Source of the DNA: Streptomyces sp. MMG1533
Lineage (GTDB): Bacteria > Actinomycetota > Actinomycetes > Streptomycetales > Streptomycetaceae
Assembly (NCBI RefSeq): GCF_001279775.1
Contig: NZ_LGDG01000278.1
Span: 1-36,897 of the forward strand
Direction: 5' to 3'
DNA: 36,897 nt
The notes under the pieces were generated by a model. That model did not search any database. It saw only the letters and a list, made by a program, of their open reading frames with translations, and was not told the origin of the DNA. The position numbers were made by a program, and so were the translations under genes. Shown here one piece after another: positions 16,741 to 23,895 of this stretch. Numbering within the stretch: position 1 is the stretch's first letter; every line of letters begins with the position of its first letter.

Positions 16741-16998
16741 CTAGTGCCCCAGGGCCTGCCAGACCGTCACGACGAGTGCGCCCATGGCGGTGAGTACCGC
16801 TACCGCGGGCAGCGGCCAGCGGGCGTGCTCCAGGGCGACGATCCGGGTGCTCAGGTCGTCGACTTCCTTGTCCGTCTCCTCGGTGCGATGACTGAGCAGA
16901 GCCAGCCCTCCCTCGACCCGCGCGTAGGCGACGTCGAGGCGGCGGCGTAACTCTGCGAGTTCACCATGGACCACGGGATGCTCGGGGTCGGTGGTCAC
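16741..16998 (-). CDS. Small tail-anchored coiled-coil membrane protein with a TTA codon
   Basis: An 85-residue protein starting at GTG 16998, chosen because AAAGGAA lies 8 nt upstream; the open frame to 17052 has no such site. Residues ~13-55 form a heptad-rich helix (LAELRRRLDVAYARVEGGLALL, then EETDKEVDDLSTRIVALE) and residues ~60-82 a single hydrophobic helix (LPAVAVLTAMGALVVTVWQAL) ending QALGH. The shape resembles small XhlA-like or other tail-anchored proteins, but I cannot assign a family. Leu17 is TTA (16950-16948). It has its own upstream region of ~130 bp and converges on the NUDIX gene with a 26-bp gap. Function unknown. Confidence 0.65.
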   Translation of the reverse strand: MTTDPEHPVVHGELAELRRRLDVAYARVEGGLALLSHRTEETDKEVDDLSTRIVALEHARWPLPAVAVLTAMGALVVTVWQALGH

Positions 16999-17129
16999 GA
17001 GTCCGTTCCTTTCTGTAGTCGTCTCATCCCTTGCATGCGCATGAAGAGTCAACTCGCCTGGTGGGCGCGTGGGGAGAGTGTGCGAGGGGCATATGCGAGC
17101 CCGGTGCGCACACGGTGTGTGAATGCAGT

Positions 17130-17163
17130 GGGCCCGGCACTCCGCAGAGTGCCGGGCCCTTTC
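17130..17163. terminator. Bidirectional-looking terminator after the hydroxyacyl-CoA dehydrogenase gene
   Basis: A perfect 13-bp stem (17130-17142 with 17147-17159, arm GGGCCCGGCACTC) with a CGCA loop, followed by TTTC on the plus strand. It lies 17 bp beyond the stop of the minus-strand dehydrogenase gene and is most likely its terminator. Confidence 0.8.
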
Positions 17164-17179
17164 AAGCCACGGTGCGTGA

Positions 17180-18040
17180 TCAGGCGTACGTGTAGAAGCC
17201 CGATCCCGACTTCCGGCCCAGCCGGCCCGCGTCGACCATGCGCTGCAGCAGCGGGGGAGCGGCGTACAGCGGCTCCTTGTACTCCTCGTACATCGAGAAC
17301 GCGACGGAGGCGACCGTGTCCAGGCCGATCAGGTCGGTCAGCTTCAGCGGTCCCATCGGGTGGGCGCAGCCGAGCTCCATGCCGTTGTCGATGTCCTCGC
17401 GGCTGGCGATGCCCGACTCGAACATCCGGATCGCGGAGAGGAGATACGGGATCAGCAGCGCGTTGACCACGAAGCCGGAGCGGTCCTGGGCGCGGATGGC
17501 GTGCTTGCCGAGCACCTTCTCGGCGAAGACCTGGGCCCGGCCGAGCGTGCCCTCGGAGGTGGTGAGCGCCGGGATCAGCTCGACGAGCTTCTGCACCGGG
17601 GCCGGGTTGAAGAAGTGGATGCCGATGACGTGGTCGGGGCGGGAGGTGGCGACCGCCAGCCTCACCAGGGGGATCGAGGAGGTGTTGGAGGCCAGGATCG
17701 CGTCGGGCCGGGTCACGACCTGGTCGAGGACCTGGAAGATCTCGGTCTTGACCTGCTCGTTCTCGACGACGGCCTCGATCACCAGGTCGCGGTCCGCGAA
17801 CTCGCCGAGGTCGGTGGTGAAGCTGAGGCGCGCCAGCGTGGCGTCTCTCTCCTGCTCGGAGATCTTGCCGCGCTCGGCGGCCTTCGCCAGGGAGTTGAAC
17901 AGCCGGGTCCGGCCGATTTCCAGGGCCTCGCCGGTGGTCTCGGCGACCATCACGTCCAGGCCGGCGCGGGCGCACACCTCGGCGATGCCCGCTCCCATCT
18001 GGCCGCAGCCGACCACTCCGACGCGCTCGATGTCGGTCAC
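17180..18040 (-). CDS. hbd: 3-hydroxybutyryl-CoA / 3-hydroxyacyl-CoA dehydrogenase
   Basis: A 286-residue NAD(P)-dependent dehydrogenase that interconverts (S)-3-hydroxyacyl-CoA and 3-oxoacyl-CoA, in fatty-acid breakdown or butanoate metabolism. The N-terminal Rossmann fold shows GVVGCGQMGAGIAEV (8-22). The catalytic region has SNTSS (~118-122), the His of IGIHFFNPAP (~139-148) and the Glu of VELIPA. The C-terminal domain (QDRSGFVVNALLIPYL, AHPMGPLKLTDLIGLD) is complete, ending KSGSGFYTYA. Start is GTG 18040 after AAAGGGA. It stands alone, with a strong hairpin after its stop, and no thiolase or enoyl-CoA hydratase gene is nearby. Confidence 0.93.
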   Translation of the reverse strand: MTDIERVGVVGCGQMGAGIAEVCARAGLDVMVAETTGEALEIGRTRLFNSLAKAAERGKISEQERDATLARLSFTTDLGEFADRDLVIEAVVENEQVKTEIFQVLDQVVTRPDAILASNTSSIPLVRLAVATSRPDHVIGIHFFNPAPVQKLVELIPALTTSEGTLGRAQVFAEKVLGKHAIRAQDRSGFVVNALLIPYLLSAIRMFESGIASREDIDNGMELGCAHPMGPLKLTDLIGLDTVASVAFSMYEEYKEPLYAAPPLLQRMVDAGRLGRKSGSGFYTYA

Positions 18041-18222
18041 ATCGTCCCTTTCGCTGGTCTACGGGCATCGCAGGGTCCGGTGGTTCCGGTGCCTGCTCCG
18101 TTCGTGCACGTTACCGCCAAGTATCGATGATCGATCGCCGGGGTCGGGCAATCCGTCGGGCATCCTGGGGCGCGGAGACGGTCCGTGACCGTGCGGATCC
18201 GCGGTGTTTCGGGGGTGTGCAG

Positions 18223-19464
18223 ATGGGACGAGTGTCACGTAGGGCGTTCGCGCTGGCCGCGCTGGCGACGCTCACGACGGGCTCGGGCGGTGCGTCGGCC
18301 GCACCGGGCCGGCGGTCGGCCAGGCCGCGAATGGTCGCCGAGATGCGGGGCGTGTGGCTGGCGACCGTGGCGAACCGGGACTGGCCCTCCCGGCCGGGCC
18401 TGAGTGCGGCGGACCAGCGGGCCGAACTGCTGGCCCACCTCGACCGGGCCGCGGACACCGGCCTCAACACGGTGATCTTCCAGGTGCGGCCCACCGCCGA
18501 CGCCCTGTGGCCCTCGCCGTACGAGCCCTGGTCGCAGTACCTCACCGGCACCCAGGGCAAGCACCCCGGCTGGGACCCGCTGGGCACGGCCGTCGAGGAG
18601 GCGCACGCGCGCGGTCTGGAACTGCACGCCTGGTTCAACCCGTACCGGATCGCGAGCCACACGGACCCCGCGAAGCTCGTCGCGACCCACCCCGCCCGCC
18701 TCCACCCCGACTGGGTGGTGACGTACGGAGGGAAGCTCTTCTACAACCCGGGGCTGCCCGAGGTCCGTGCCTTCGTGCAGGACGCGATCCTCGACGCGGT
18801 GGAGAAGTACCCCGTCGACGCCGTGCACTTCGACGACTACTTCTACCCGTATCCCGTGGCGGGCCAGACCTTCGACGACGGCGAGGCCTACGACACGTAC
18901 GGCGGCGGCTTTCCGAACCGGGCCGCCTGGCGGCGCAACAACACCGACCTGCTGGTGCGCGAGACCTCGGCCCGTATCAAGGCGATCCGGCCCGCCGCGC
19001 GCTTCGGCATCAGCCCCTTCGGGGTGTGGCGCAACGACACCACCGACCCGCTCGGGTCGCAGACCCGGGCGCTGCAGGCCTACGACGACCTGTACGCCGA
19101 CACCCGCACATGGGTCCGGAAGAACTGGATCGACTACATCGTCCCGCAGCTGTACTGGAACATCGGCTTCGCCGCCGCCGACTACGCGAAGCTGCTGCCC
19201 TGGTGGGCGGAGGTGGCGCGGGGCACCGGGACACAGCTGTACGCCGGTGAGGCGCTGTACAAGGCCGGCGACCCGGCGCAGCCCGCGCCCTGGCAGGACC
19301 CCGCCGAACTCTCCCGGCACCTCACGCTCGCCCAGGACCATCCGGAGGTGGGCGGGCACGTCTTCTTCGCCGCCAAGGACGTGGCGGCGGACCCCGTCGG
19401 GGCCATGGCGCGGGTGGTCGCCGACCACTACGGGCAGCCGGCGAGGACCCTGCTACGGGACTAG
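18223..19464 (+). CDS. Secreted glycoside hydrolase-like 10 (GHL10, YngK-type) protein
   Basis: A 413-residue protein. The N-terminus MGRVSRRAFALAALATL has the twin-arginine motif SRRAFA and a hydrophobic stretch, predicting Tat export; cleavage is probably near ASA|AP. The mature part is a TIM-barrel of the GHL10 (formerly DUF187) family: EMRGVWLATVANRDWP, NTVIFQVRPTADALW, LHAWFNPYRI, HFDDYFYPYP, ISPFGVWRND, YIVPQLYWNIGF. Family members act on cell-wall or other glycans. ATG 18223 is chosen because the Tat signal starts there; the frame continues upstream to 18127 without signal features. The stop lies in a CTAG shared with the converging DUF1918 gene. The 182-bp upstream gap (18041-18222) shows no promoter I can defend. 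Confidence 0.88.
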   Translation: MGRVSRRAFALAALATLTTGSGGASAAPGRRSARPRMVAEMRGVWLATVANRDWPSRPGLSAADQRAELLAHLDRAADTGLNTVIFQVRPTADALWPSPYEPWSQYLTGTQGKHPGWDPLGTAVEEAHARGLELHAWFNPYRIASHTDPAKLVATHPARLHPDWVVTYGGKLFYNPGLPEVRAFVQDAILDAVEKYPVDAVHFDDYFYPYPVAGQTFDDGEAYDTYGGGFPNRAAWRRNNTDLLVRETSARIKAIRPAARFGISPFGVWRNDTTDPLGSQTRALQAYDDLYADTRTWVRKNWIDYIVPQLYWNIGFAAADYAKLLPWWAEVARGTGTQLYAGEALYKAGDPAQPAPWQDPAELSRHLTLAQDHPEVGGHVFFAAKDVAADPVGAMARVVADHYGQPARTLLRD

Positions 19465-19655
19465 GTGTTCATTTCCTTGTGCCGGATCTCGGTGTCGGGA
19501 CCCGGGGAGCACACGCCCTCGTGCCCGTCCTCGAAGCGGACGCGGTACGGGGGGTTGCCCTCCCGGCCCAGCACCTCCACGATCTCGCCGATCTTGTCGT
19601 GCTGTCCGACCACCCTGCCGTGCTGGACAAGCTGGTCGCCAACGGTTGCAAGCAT
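19461..19655 (-). CDS. DUF1918 domain-containing small protein
   Basis: A 64-residue protein starting at ATG 19655, supported by GAGGAGG about 8 nt upstream. The sequence MLATVGDQLVQHGRVVGQHDK, then GEIVEVLGREGNPPYRVRFEDGHEGVCSPGPDTEI, is the SH3-like DUF1918 pattern common in actinobacteria (a short beta barrel with PPYxVRxxDGH). Function unknown. Its stop TAG (19463-19461) and that of the converging GHL10 gene (19462-19464) both come from the palindrome CTAG, so the two coding regions overlap by 4 bp. A longer frame upstream is not coding. Confidence 0.88.
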   Translation of the reverse strand: MLATVGDQLVQHGRVVGQHDKIGEIVEVLGREGNPPYRVRFEDGHEGVCSPGPDTEIRHKEMNT

Positions 19656-19747
19656 CTGTCGGGCCTCCTCACCATCTGCGGGAGCAGCGGTCCGTGGCCT
19701 TGAGTTTACGGCGCCGGGCCCGGTCGGGACCGGTGCGTGCGCGCCGT

Positions 19748-20710
19748 TCAGCCTCGCGCCCGCTGCGTGACGGCGATGCACACGAGCACCGCCGCGGCCG
19801 TCAGCGGTGCGGCCACCGTCAGGTGCTCGCCCAGCAGCAGCACCGACCACACCAGTGTGAGCAGCGGCTGGGCCAACTGCAACTGGCTGGCCCTGGGGAT
19901 GCCGATGGCGGCCATGCCCCGGTACCAGACGACGAGGCCGAGGAACTGCGACCCCGCCGCCACCCACAGCAGCCCGGCCACGCTGTGCGTGGTGAGGTGG
20001 ACGGGTTCGTACGACAGCGCCAGCGCGGCAGCGGGCACGGCCGCCGGCAGACACAGCACCAGCGCCCAGCCGATCACCTGCCAGCCCGGCATGACCCGGG
20101 CCAGCCGGCCGCCCTCGGTGTAGCCGGCGGCGCACACCAGCAGCGCCGCGAAGAGGTAGAGGTCGGCGGTGCCGAGGGCGCCGCCGCTCTGCTGCACCGT
20201 GAAGGCGGCCACCGCGGCGGCACCCGCGAGCGCCGCCGACCAGAAGGTGCGGGAGGGGCGGGTGCCCATGCGCAGGGCGGAGCAGAGGGCGGTGGTCAGC
20301 GGGAGCAGACCGACCACGACGGCGGCGTGCGCGGTGGTGGAGGTTTCCAGCGCGAGCGTGCTCAGCAGCGGGAAGCCGACGACGACACCGGCGGCGACCA
20401 CCGCGAGGCCCGGCCAGTGCCGGCGGCCGGGCAGCGGGACACGCAGGGCCAGCAGGCAGCCGCCCGCGATCAGCGCCGCGAGGACGCTGCGCACGGCAAC
20501 GAGGGACCAGGGGCCGAAGCCCTCCAGGCCCCAGGCGGTGGCGGGGAAGGTGAGGGAGAAGGCGACGACGCCGAGGGCGGCCTGGAGGGTTCCCGCGGAG
20601 GTGGTCCCGGTGGTCCCGGTCGTTCCGGTCGTTCCGTGGGTCCCGGTCGTTCCGTTCGGAGGGGTGACCGCTATCCCGGTCGGCGTAGTAGCGCTACTCT
20701 GTGCTCTCAT
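19748..20710 (-). CDS. EamA / DMT superfamily transporter
   Basis: A 320-residue integral membrane protein with about ten hydrophobic helices arranged as two EamA repeats (first ~44-165, second ~180-315), typical of drug/metabolite transporters that export small metabolites or amino acids. The N-terminal ~40 residues are an unusual Gly/Thr repeat (GTTGTTGTTGTT) encoded by 9-bp repeats. There is no other ATG or GTG before the first membrane helix, so ATG 20710 is the only plausible start. That ATG overlaps the start of the divergent MocR gene within a CATG. On the minus strand TACGCT (20721-20716) lies 5 nt before the ATG, consistent with a leaderless mRNA. The MocR regulator probably controls this transporter. 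Confidence 0.88.
   Translation of the reverse strand: MRAQSSATTPTGIAVTPPNGTTGTHGTTGTTGTTGTTSAGTLQAALGVVAFSLTFPATAWGLEGFGPWSLVAVRSVLAALIAGGCLLALRVPLPGRRHWPGLAVVAAGVVVGFPLLSTLALETSTTAHAAVVVGLLPLTTALCSALRMGTRPSRTFWSAALAGAAAVAAFTVQQSGGALGTADLYLFAALLVCAAGYTEGGRLARVMPGWQVIGWALVLCLPAAVPAAALALSYEPVHLTTHSVAGLLWVAAGSQFLGLVVWYRGMAAIGIPRASQLQLAQPLLTLVWSVLLLGEHLTVAAPLTAAAVLVCIAVTQRARG
20602..20658 (-). repeat. 9-bp coding tandem repeats in the EamA N-terminus
   Basis: Alternating units GGTCCCGGT and CGTTCCGGT (plus strand) repeat about six times and encode Gly-Thr-Thr triplets on the minus strand. Such repeats are prone to copy-number change by slippage in steps of 3 residues without frameshift. Confidence 0.6.
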
Positions 20711-20721
20711 GCAAGAGCGTA
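20687..20721. promoter_or_regulatory. Overlapping divergent leaderless promoters and palindrome, EamA / MocR
   Basis: AGTAGCGCTACT (20687-20698) is a perfect 12-bp palindrome that overlaps the plus-strand -10 TACTCT (20695-20700), which ends 8 nt before the MocR ATG at 20709. On the minus strand TACGCT (20721-20716) ends 5 nt before the EamA ATG at 20710. GCTCT (20703-20707) and AGAGC (20714-20718) flank the shared CATG symmetrically. Each promoter therefore lies inside the other gene's coding region. Confidence 0.5.
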
Positions 20722-22157
20722 GCAGTGTGCATGATCTGGCGGAACGGCTGCGTCGAGAGCTGGACCGCTACTCTCCGGGTGGAAAGCTCCCGTCGAGCCG
20801 TGCCCTCGTCGAACGCTTCCGGGTCAGCCCGGTGACCGTCTCCCGGGCTCTCGCGCAACTGGCCGCCGAGGGGCTGGTGGTCACCCGGCCCGGTGCCGGC
20901 GCCTTCCGGGCCCGGCCTCGCGCGGAGGCCGCCGCCGTGGGTGACACGTCGTGGCAGGAGGTCGCCCTCAGTGCGGACAGCGCCGCGGAGCTCGTACCGC
21001 GCTCGGTGGACGCGTCCGGTGTCCTGGTCACGCTGGCCGCCCCGGCATCCGGCGTGATCGAGTTCAACGGCGGCTATCTGCATCCGTCGTTGCAGCCGGA
21101 GCGGGCGATGGCCGCGGCGCTGTCCCGCGCGGGCCGTCGCCCCGGAGCGTGGGGGCGGCCGCCGGTGGAGGGGCTGCCGGAGCTGCGGGAGTGGTTCGCG
21201 CGGAGTATCGGCGGTGCGGTCACAGCCGCGGAGGTGCTCGTCACCTCGGGCGGCCAGTCCGCGCTGACCACCGCGCTGCGTGCGCTCGCCCCGCCCGGCG
21301 CGCCCGTGCTCGTCGAGTCGCCCACCTATCCGGGCATGCTGGCGATCGCCCGCGCGGCGGGTCTGCGCCCGGTCCCGGTGCCGGTCGACGCGGACGGTGT
21401 ACGGCCGGCCCTGCTCGCCGACGCGTTCCGGGCCACTGGCGCCCGGGTCTTCGTCTGCCAGCCGCTGTTCCAGAACCCGACCGGCGGCGTGCTCGCCCCC
21501 GAGCGGCGCGGCGAGGTGCTGCGCATCGCGCGCGAGGCGGGTGCGTTCGTCGTCGAGGACGACTTCGTGCGACGGCTCGTGCACGAGGACGCGGGACCGC
21601 TGCCGCGCCCGCTGGCCGCCGACGACCCCGACGGCGTCGTCGTCCACGTCGGCTCGTTGACCAAGGCGACCTCGCCCAGCTTCCGGGTGAGCGCGCTTGC
21701 CGGGCACGGGCCGGTGCTGGAGCGGCTGCGTGCCATCCAGGTCGTCGACACCTTCTTCGTGCCCCGGCCCCTGCAGGAGGCGGCCCTCGAACTGGTCGGC
21801 TCGCCCGCCTGGCCGCGCCATCTGCGCGCGATCTCGGCGGAGTTGAAGACGCGGCGCGACACGATGACGGCCGCGCTGCGGCTCGGCCTCCCCGAACTCT
21901 CCCTCCCGCACATCCCGTCCGGCGGCTACCACCTGTGGCTCCGCCTCCCCGACGGCACGGAGGAGTCCGCCCTGGCGGCTGCCGCCCTGCGCGCGGGCGT
22001 CGCGATCACCCCGGGCCGCCCCTACTTCAGCGCCGAACCGCCCGCCGGACACGTGCGGTTGAGCTTCGCGGCGGTGGCGGGGACGGGAGAGATCGCTGAA
22101 GGCGTACGGCGTCTTCGTGCGGCCTGTGACGAGGTGCTCCACGGGCCTGCCGGGTGA
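20709..22157 (+). CDS. MocR-type GntR regulator fused to an aminotransferase domain
   Basis: A 482-residue protein. Residues 1-70 are a GntR winged helix (SVHDLAERLRRELDRYSPG, LPSSRALVERFRVSPVTVSRAL, GLVVTRPGAGAF). Residues ~115-480 are a fold-type I PLP-dependent aminotransferase domain with QNPTGG (Asn257 region), VVEDDF (Asp284/285) and the PLP-lysine Lys319 in VGSLTKATSP. MocR proteins sense PLP-amine adducts and regulate neighbouring genes. The divergent EamA transporter is the obvious target. The start ATG 20709 fits a leaderless mRNA from TACTCT; GTG 20727 is an alternative that would remove the start-codon overlap with EamA. The GNAT gene follows after 59 bp. Confidence 0.9.
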   Translation: MQERSSVHDLAERLRRELDRYSPGGKLPSSRALVERFRVSPVTVSRALAQLAAEGLVVTRPGAGAFRARPRAEAAAVGDTSWQEVALSADSAAELVPRSVDASGVLVTLAAPASGVIEFNGGYLHPSLQPERAMAAALSRAGRRPGAWGRPPVEGLPELREWFARSIGGAVTAAEVLVTSGGQSALTTALRALAPPGAPVLVESPTYPGMLAIARAAGLRPVPVPVDADGVRPALLADAFRATGARVFVCQPLFQNPTGGVLAPERRGEVLRIAREAGAFVVEDDFVRRLVHEDAGPLPRPLAADDPDGVVVHVGSLTKATSPSFRVSALAGHGPVLERLRAIQVVDTFFVPRPLQEAALELVGSPAWPRHLRAISAELKTRRDTMTAALRLGLPELSLPHIPSGGYHLWLRLPDGTEESALAAAALRAGVAITPGRPYFSAEPPAGHVRLSFAAVAGTGEIAEGVRRLRAACDEVLHGPAG

Positions 22158-22216
22158 GGCGCCGGCGAGGCGAAAACCGCTCGACGCCGCCCGCCGTGAG
22201 CTGCGAATCTCCCCGC

Positions 22217-22651
22217 ATGACCGACACCCCGCCCCTCGCCGAGGGCTACGAGATCTCCACCGACCCCGACCGCATCGACACCGAGCGCGTGCACCGCTGG
22301 CTGTCCACCGACGCGTACTGGGCGATCGGCCGGACCCGGGAGAAGCAGGACCGCGCGATCGGCGGGTCACTCAACTTCGGGGTGTACGAGATGGTTTCGG
22401 GTGAACAGGTAGCATATGCCCGGATCATCACGGACCGGGCGACCTTCGCGTGGCTGTGCGACGTGTACGTCGACCCGTCGGTGCGCGGCAAGGGGATCGG
22501 TACGGCGCTCGTCGGGGCCGTACGGGAGCACCTGCGGCCGGACGGGCTGCGGCGGATCCTGCTGGCCACGCACGACGCCCACGGGGTGTACGAGAAGCTG
22601 GGGTTCGCGCCGCTGGAGAAGCCGGACCAGTGGATGGCGCTGGTCCTCTAG
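22217..22651 (+). CDS. GNAT family N-acetyltransferase
   Basis: A 144-residue GCN5-related acetyltransferase. The acetyl-CoA-binding motif A is clear in LCDVYVDPSVRGKGIGTALV (RxxGxG as RGKGIG), and the C-terminal part HDAHGVYEKLGFAPLEKPDQWM is typical of the family (the Tyr of VYEKLGF being the usual general acid). Acceptor unknown. ATG 22217 is chosen because family similarity begins at MTDTPPLAEGYEIS; the frame continues upstream to 22154 into the end of the MocR gene. It probably shares a transcript with the MocR gene. Confidence 0.88.
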   Translation: MTDTPPLAEGYEISTDPDRIDTERVHRWLSTDAYWAIGRTREKQDRAIGGSLNFGVYEMVSGEQVAYARIITDRATFAWLCDVYVDPSVRGKGIGTALVGAVREHLRPDGLRRILLATHDAHGVYEKLGFAPLEKPDQWMALVL

Positions 22652-22720
22652 CGGGCCGACTCGGATAACTCCCAGGTAACACCTCTTGACCTGCGGACTT
22701 TCGCGACTCACCATCGCCGC

Positions 22721-23314
22721 ATGCAACTACGGGTCACGTTCGTCGCCGCCGCGCGCAGCGCCCCGCTGCTCGCCGAGCGCTTCGAGGACGACCGCCCGCT
22801 GGACCAGGCCGGCTGGCACGAGGTGCAGCAGGTCGCCCGGGACCTGATCCCGCTGGCGGCGGCCGAGCTGCGCTACTGCTCGCCGACCCCGCGCAGCCGC
22901 GCCACCGGGGACGCCCTGGGCTACTCGCCGCTGGTGCAGCTCGCACTGCGGGACTGTGGCATGGGGCGCTGGCGTGGGCTGACCCTCGGGGAGGCGATGG
23001 CCCGTGAGCCGGAAGCCGTGGACGCCTGGCTCGCCGACCCGAACGGCACGCCGCACGGCGGTGAGTCGCTGCGGGAGTTCATCTCCCGGGTCGGGAACTG
23101 GCTGGACACCCGCCCCGTCGAGGACGGCGGCCGGATCGTCGCCGTGGCCGAGCCCTCGGTGATCCGTGCCGCCCTGGTGTACGCGATGAAGGCGCCGCCC
23201 TCGACGTACTGGAACATCGACGTCCGCCCGCTGTCCACGGCCGTCGTCACCGGCCGGGCGAGGCGCTGGAACCTCCGGCTCGACGGAGTGCCGGCTCAGC
23301 CCTCGCGGGCGTAG
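22721..23314 (+). CDS. Histidine-phosphatase-fold protein lacking both catalytic histidines
   Basis: A 197-residue protein with the scaffold of the histidine phosphatase (phosphoglycerate mutase-like) superfamily: YCSPTPRSRATGDAL (~52-66), DCGMGRWRGLTLGEA (~78-92), PHGGESLREFISRV (~111-124). The N-terminal RHG signature, where the phosphorylated His sits, is replaced by VAAARSA (~8-14), and the second catalytic His, expected in a VxHG-like motif, is Glu144 in VAVAEPSVIRAA. Family knowledge says both His are needed for phosphoryl transfer, so this is probably a pseudoenzyme or uses another mechanism. It begins at ATG 22721 and overlaps the converging DUF6314 gene by 19 bp. The frame is intact, so it is not an obvious pseudogene. 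Confidence 0.75.
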   Translation: MQLRVTFVAAARSAPLLAERFEDDRPLDQAGWHEVQQVARDLIPLAAAELRYCSPTPRSRATGDALGYSPLVQLALRDCGMGRWRGLTLGEAMAREPEAVDAWLADPNGTPHGGESLREFISRVGNWLDTRPVEDGGRIVAVAEPSVIRAALVYAMKAPPSTYWNIDVRPLSTAVVTGRARRWNLRLDGVPAQPSRA

Positions 23315-23745
23315 TCGGTGGTCAGGACCAGGTCCTTCGCGGGGCCGCCCACGCGCCACACGGTCCGCCAGTGGTCCTGGTCGCGGACGGTGAACTCCCC
23401 GCGGTAGAGATCCGCCACGCAGGGGTGGTCGGCGACGTGGTGTCCGGAGGTCAGGTCCAGGTCGTGGAAGGGCCGCCCGTCGGCGAAGCGTACGTCCGCC
23501 GTGCCGGGTGAGCTCCCCGGCCCCGGCAGGAAGCGCAGGGTGCGCTCGGCGGGGCGGGGGACGCCCTGCCAGGTGAAGGTGCCGGACTCGTGGTGCAGCA
23601 GTCCGCCGTCGTCCAGCGGGCTGAAAGTCGTCGTTCCGGTGAAGCGGCCCTCGGCGCCGCTCGTCAGATCCCGCACGGCTCGCGCGACCCGCCAGCTCCC
23701 GGCCAGATACGCCAGTACGTCCGGCACTGGCCAGAACTCGCCCAT
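23296..23745 (-). CDS. DUF6314 family protein
   Basis: A 149-residue protein with the alternating beta-strand pattern of a small lipocalin-like barrel: DVLAYLAGSWRVARAVRDL at the N-terminus, then GRFTGTTTFSPL, LLHHESGTFTW, ADVRFADGRPFHDLDL, LYRGEFTV and WRTVWRVGGPAKDLVLTTDY. This matches my recollection of the DUF6314 family. No signal peptide. Conserved His residues (SGHHVADHP) might bind a ligand or metal. It overlaps the end of the histidine-phosphatase-like gene by 19 bp and is divergent from the GH51 gene. Function unknown. Confidence 0.75.
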   Translation of the reverse strand: MGEFWPVPDVLAYLAGSWRVARAVRDLTSGAEGRFTGTTTFSPLDDGGLLHHESGTFTWQGVPRPAERTLRFLPGPGSSPGTADVRFADGRPFHDLDLTSGHHVADHPCVADLYRGEFTVRDQDHWRTVWRVGGPAKDLVLTTDYAREG

Positions 23746-23785
23746 TCCGTGCCGTCCTCCGTCTCATCCGTTGTTGTGCGACCCA

Positions 23786-23852
23786 TTGACGCGTCCCTGC
23801 CCCCTCCCTATCTTGCCGTTCGAACTGCTGATCATTGTCCGGTATTTCGAAC
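23786..23852 (+). promoter_or_regulatory. Consensus promoter and inverted-repeat operator upstream of the GH51 gene
   Basis: TTGACG (23786-23791), 17-bp spacer, TATCTT (23809-23814) is a good sigma-70-type promoter; the start of transcription would be near 23821. GTTCGAA (23818-23824) and TTCGAAC (23846-23852) form an inverted pair 27 bp apart centre to centre, the first copy lying at the expected +1. This suggests sugar-responsive repression of the arabinofuranosidase gene. Confidence 0.6.
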
Positions 23853-23895
23853 CGCATCACCGTACAACTCCACACCCCTGAGCCGCGGAGTATCC

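Noticed and set aside
19656..20135. N-terminal extension of the DUF1918 frame
   Set aside because: It runs antisense-like through the transporter region, is Arg/Gly-rich, and a strong SD precedes the ATG at 19655.
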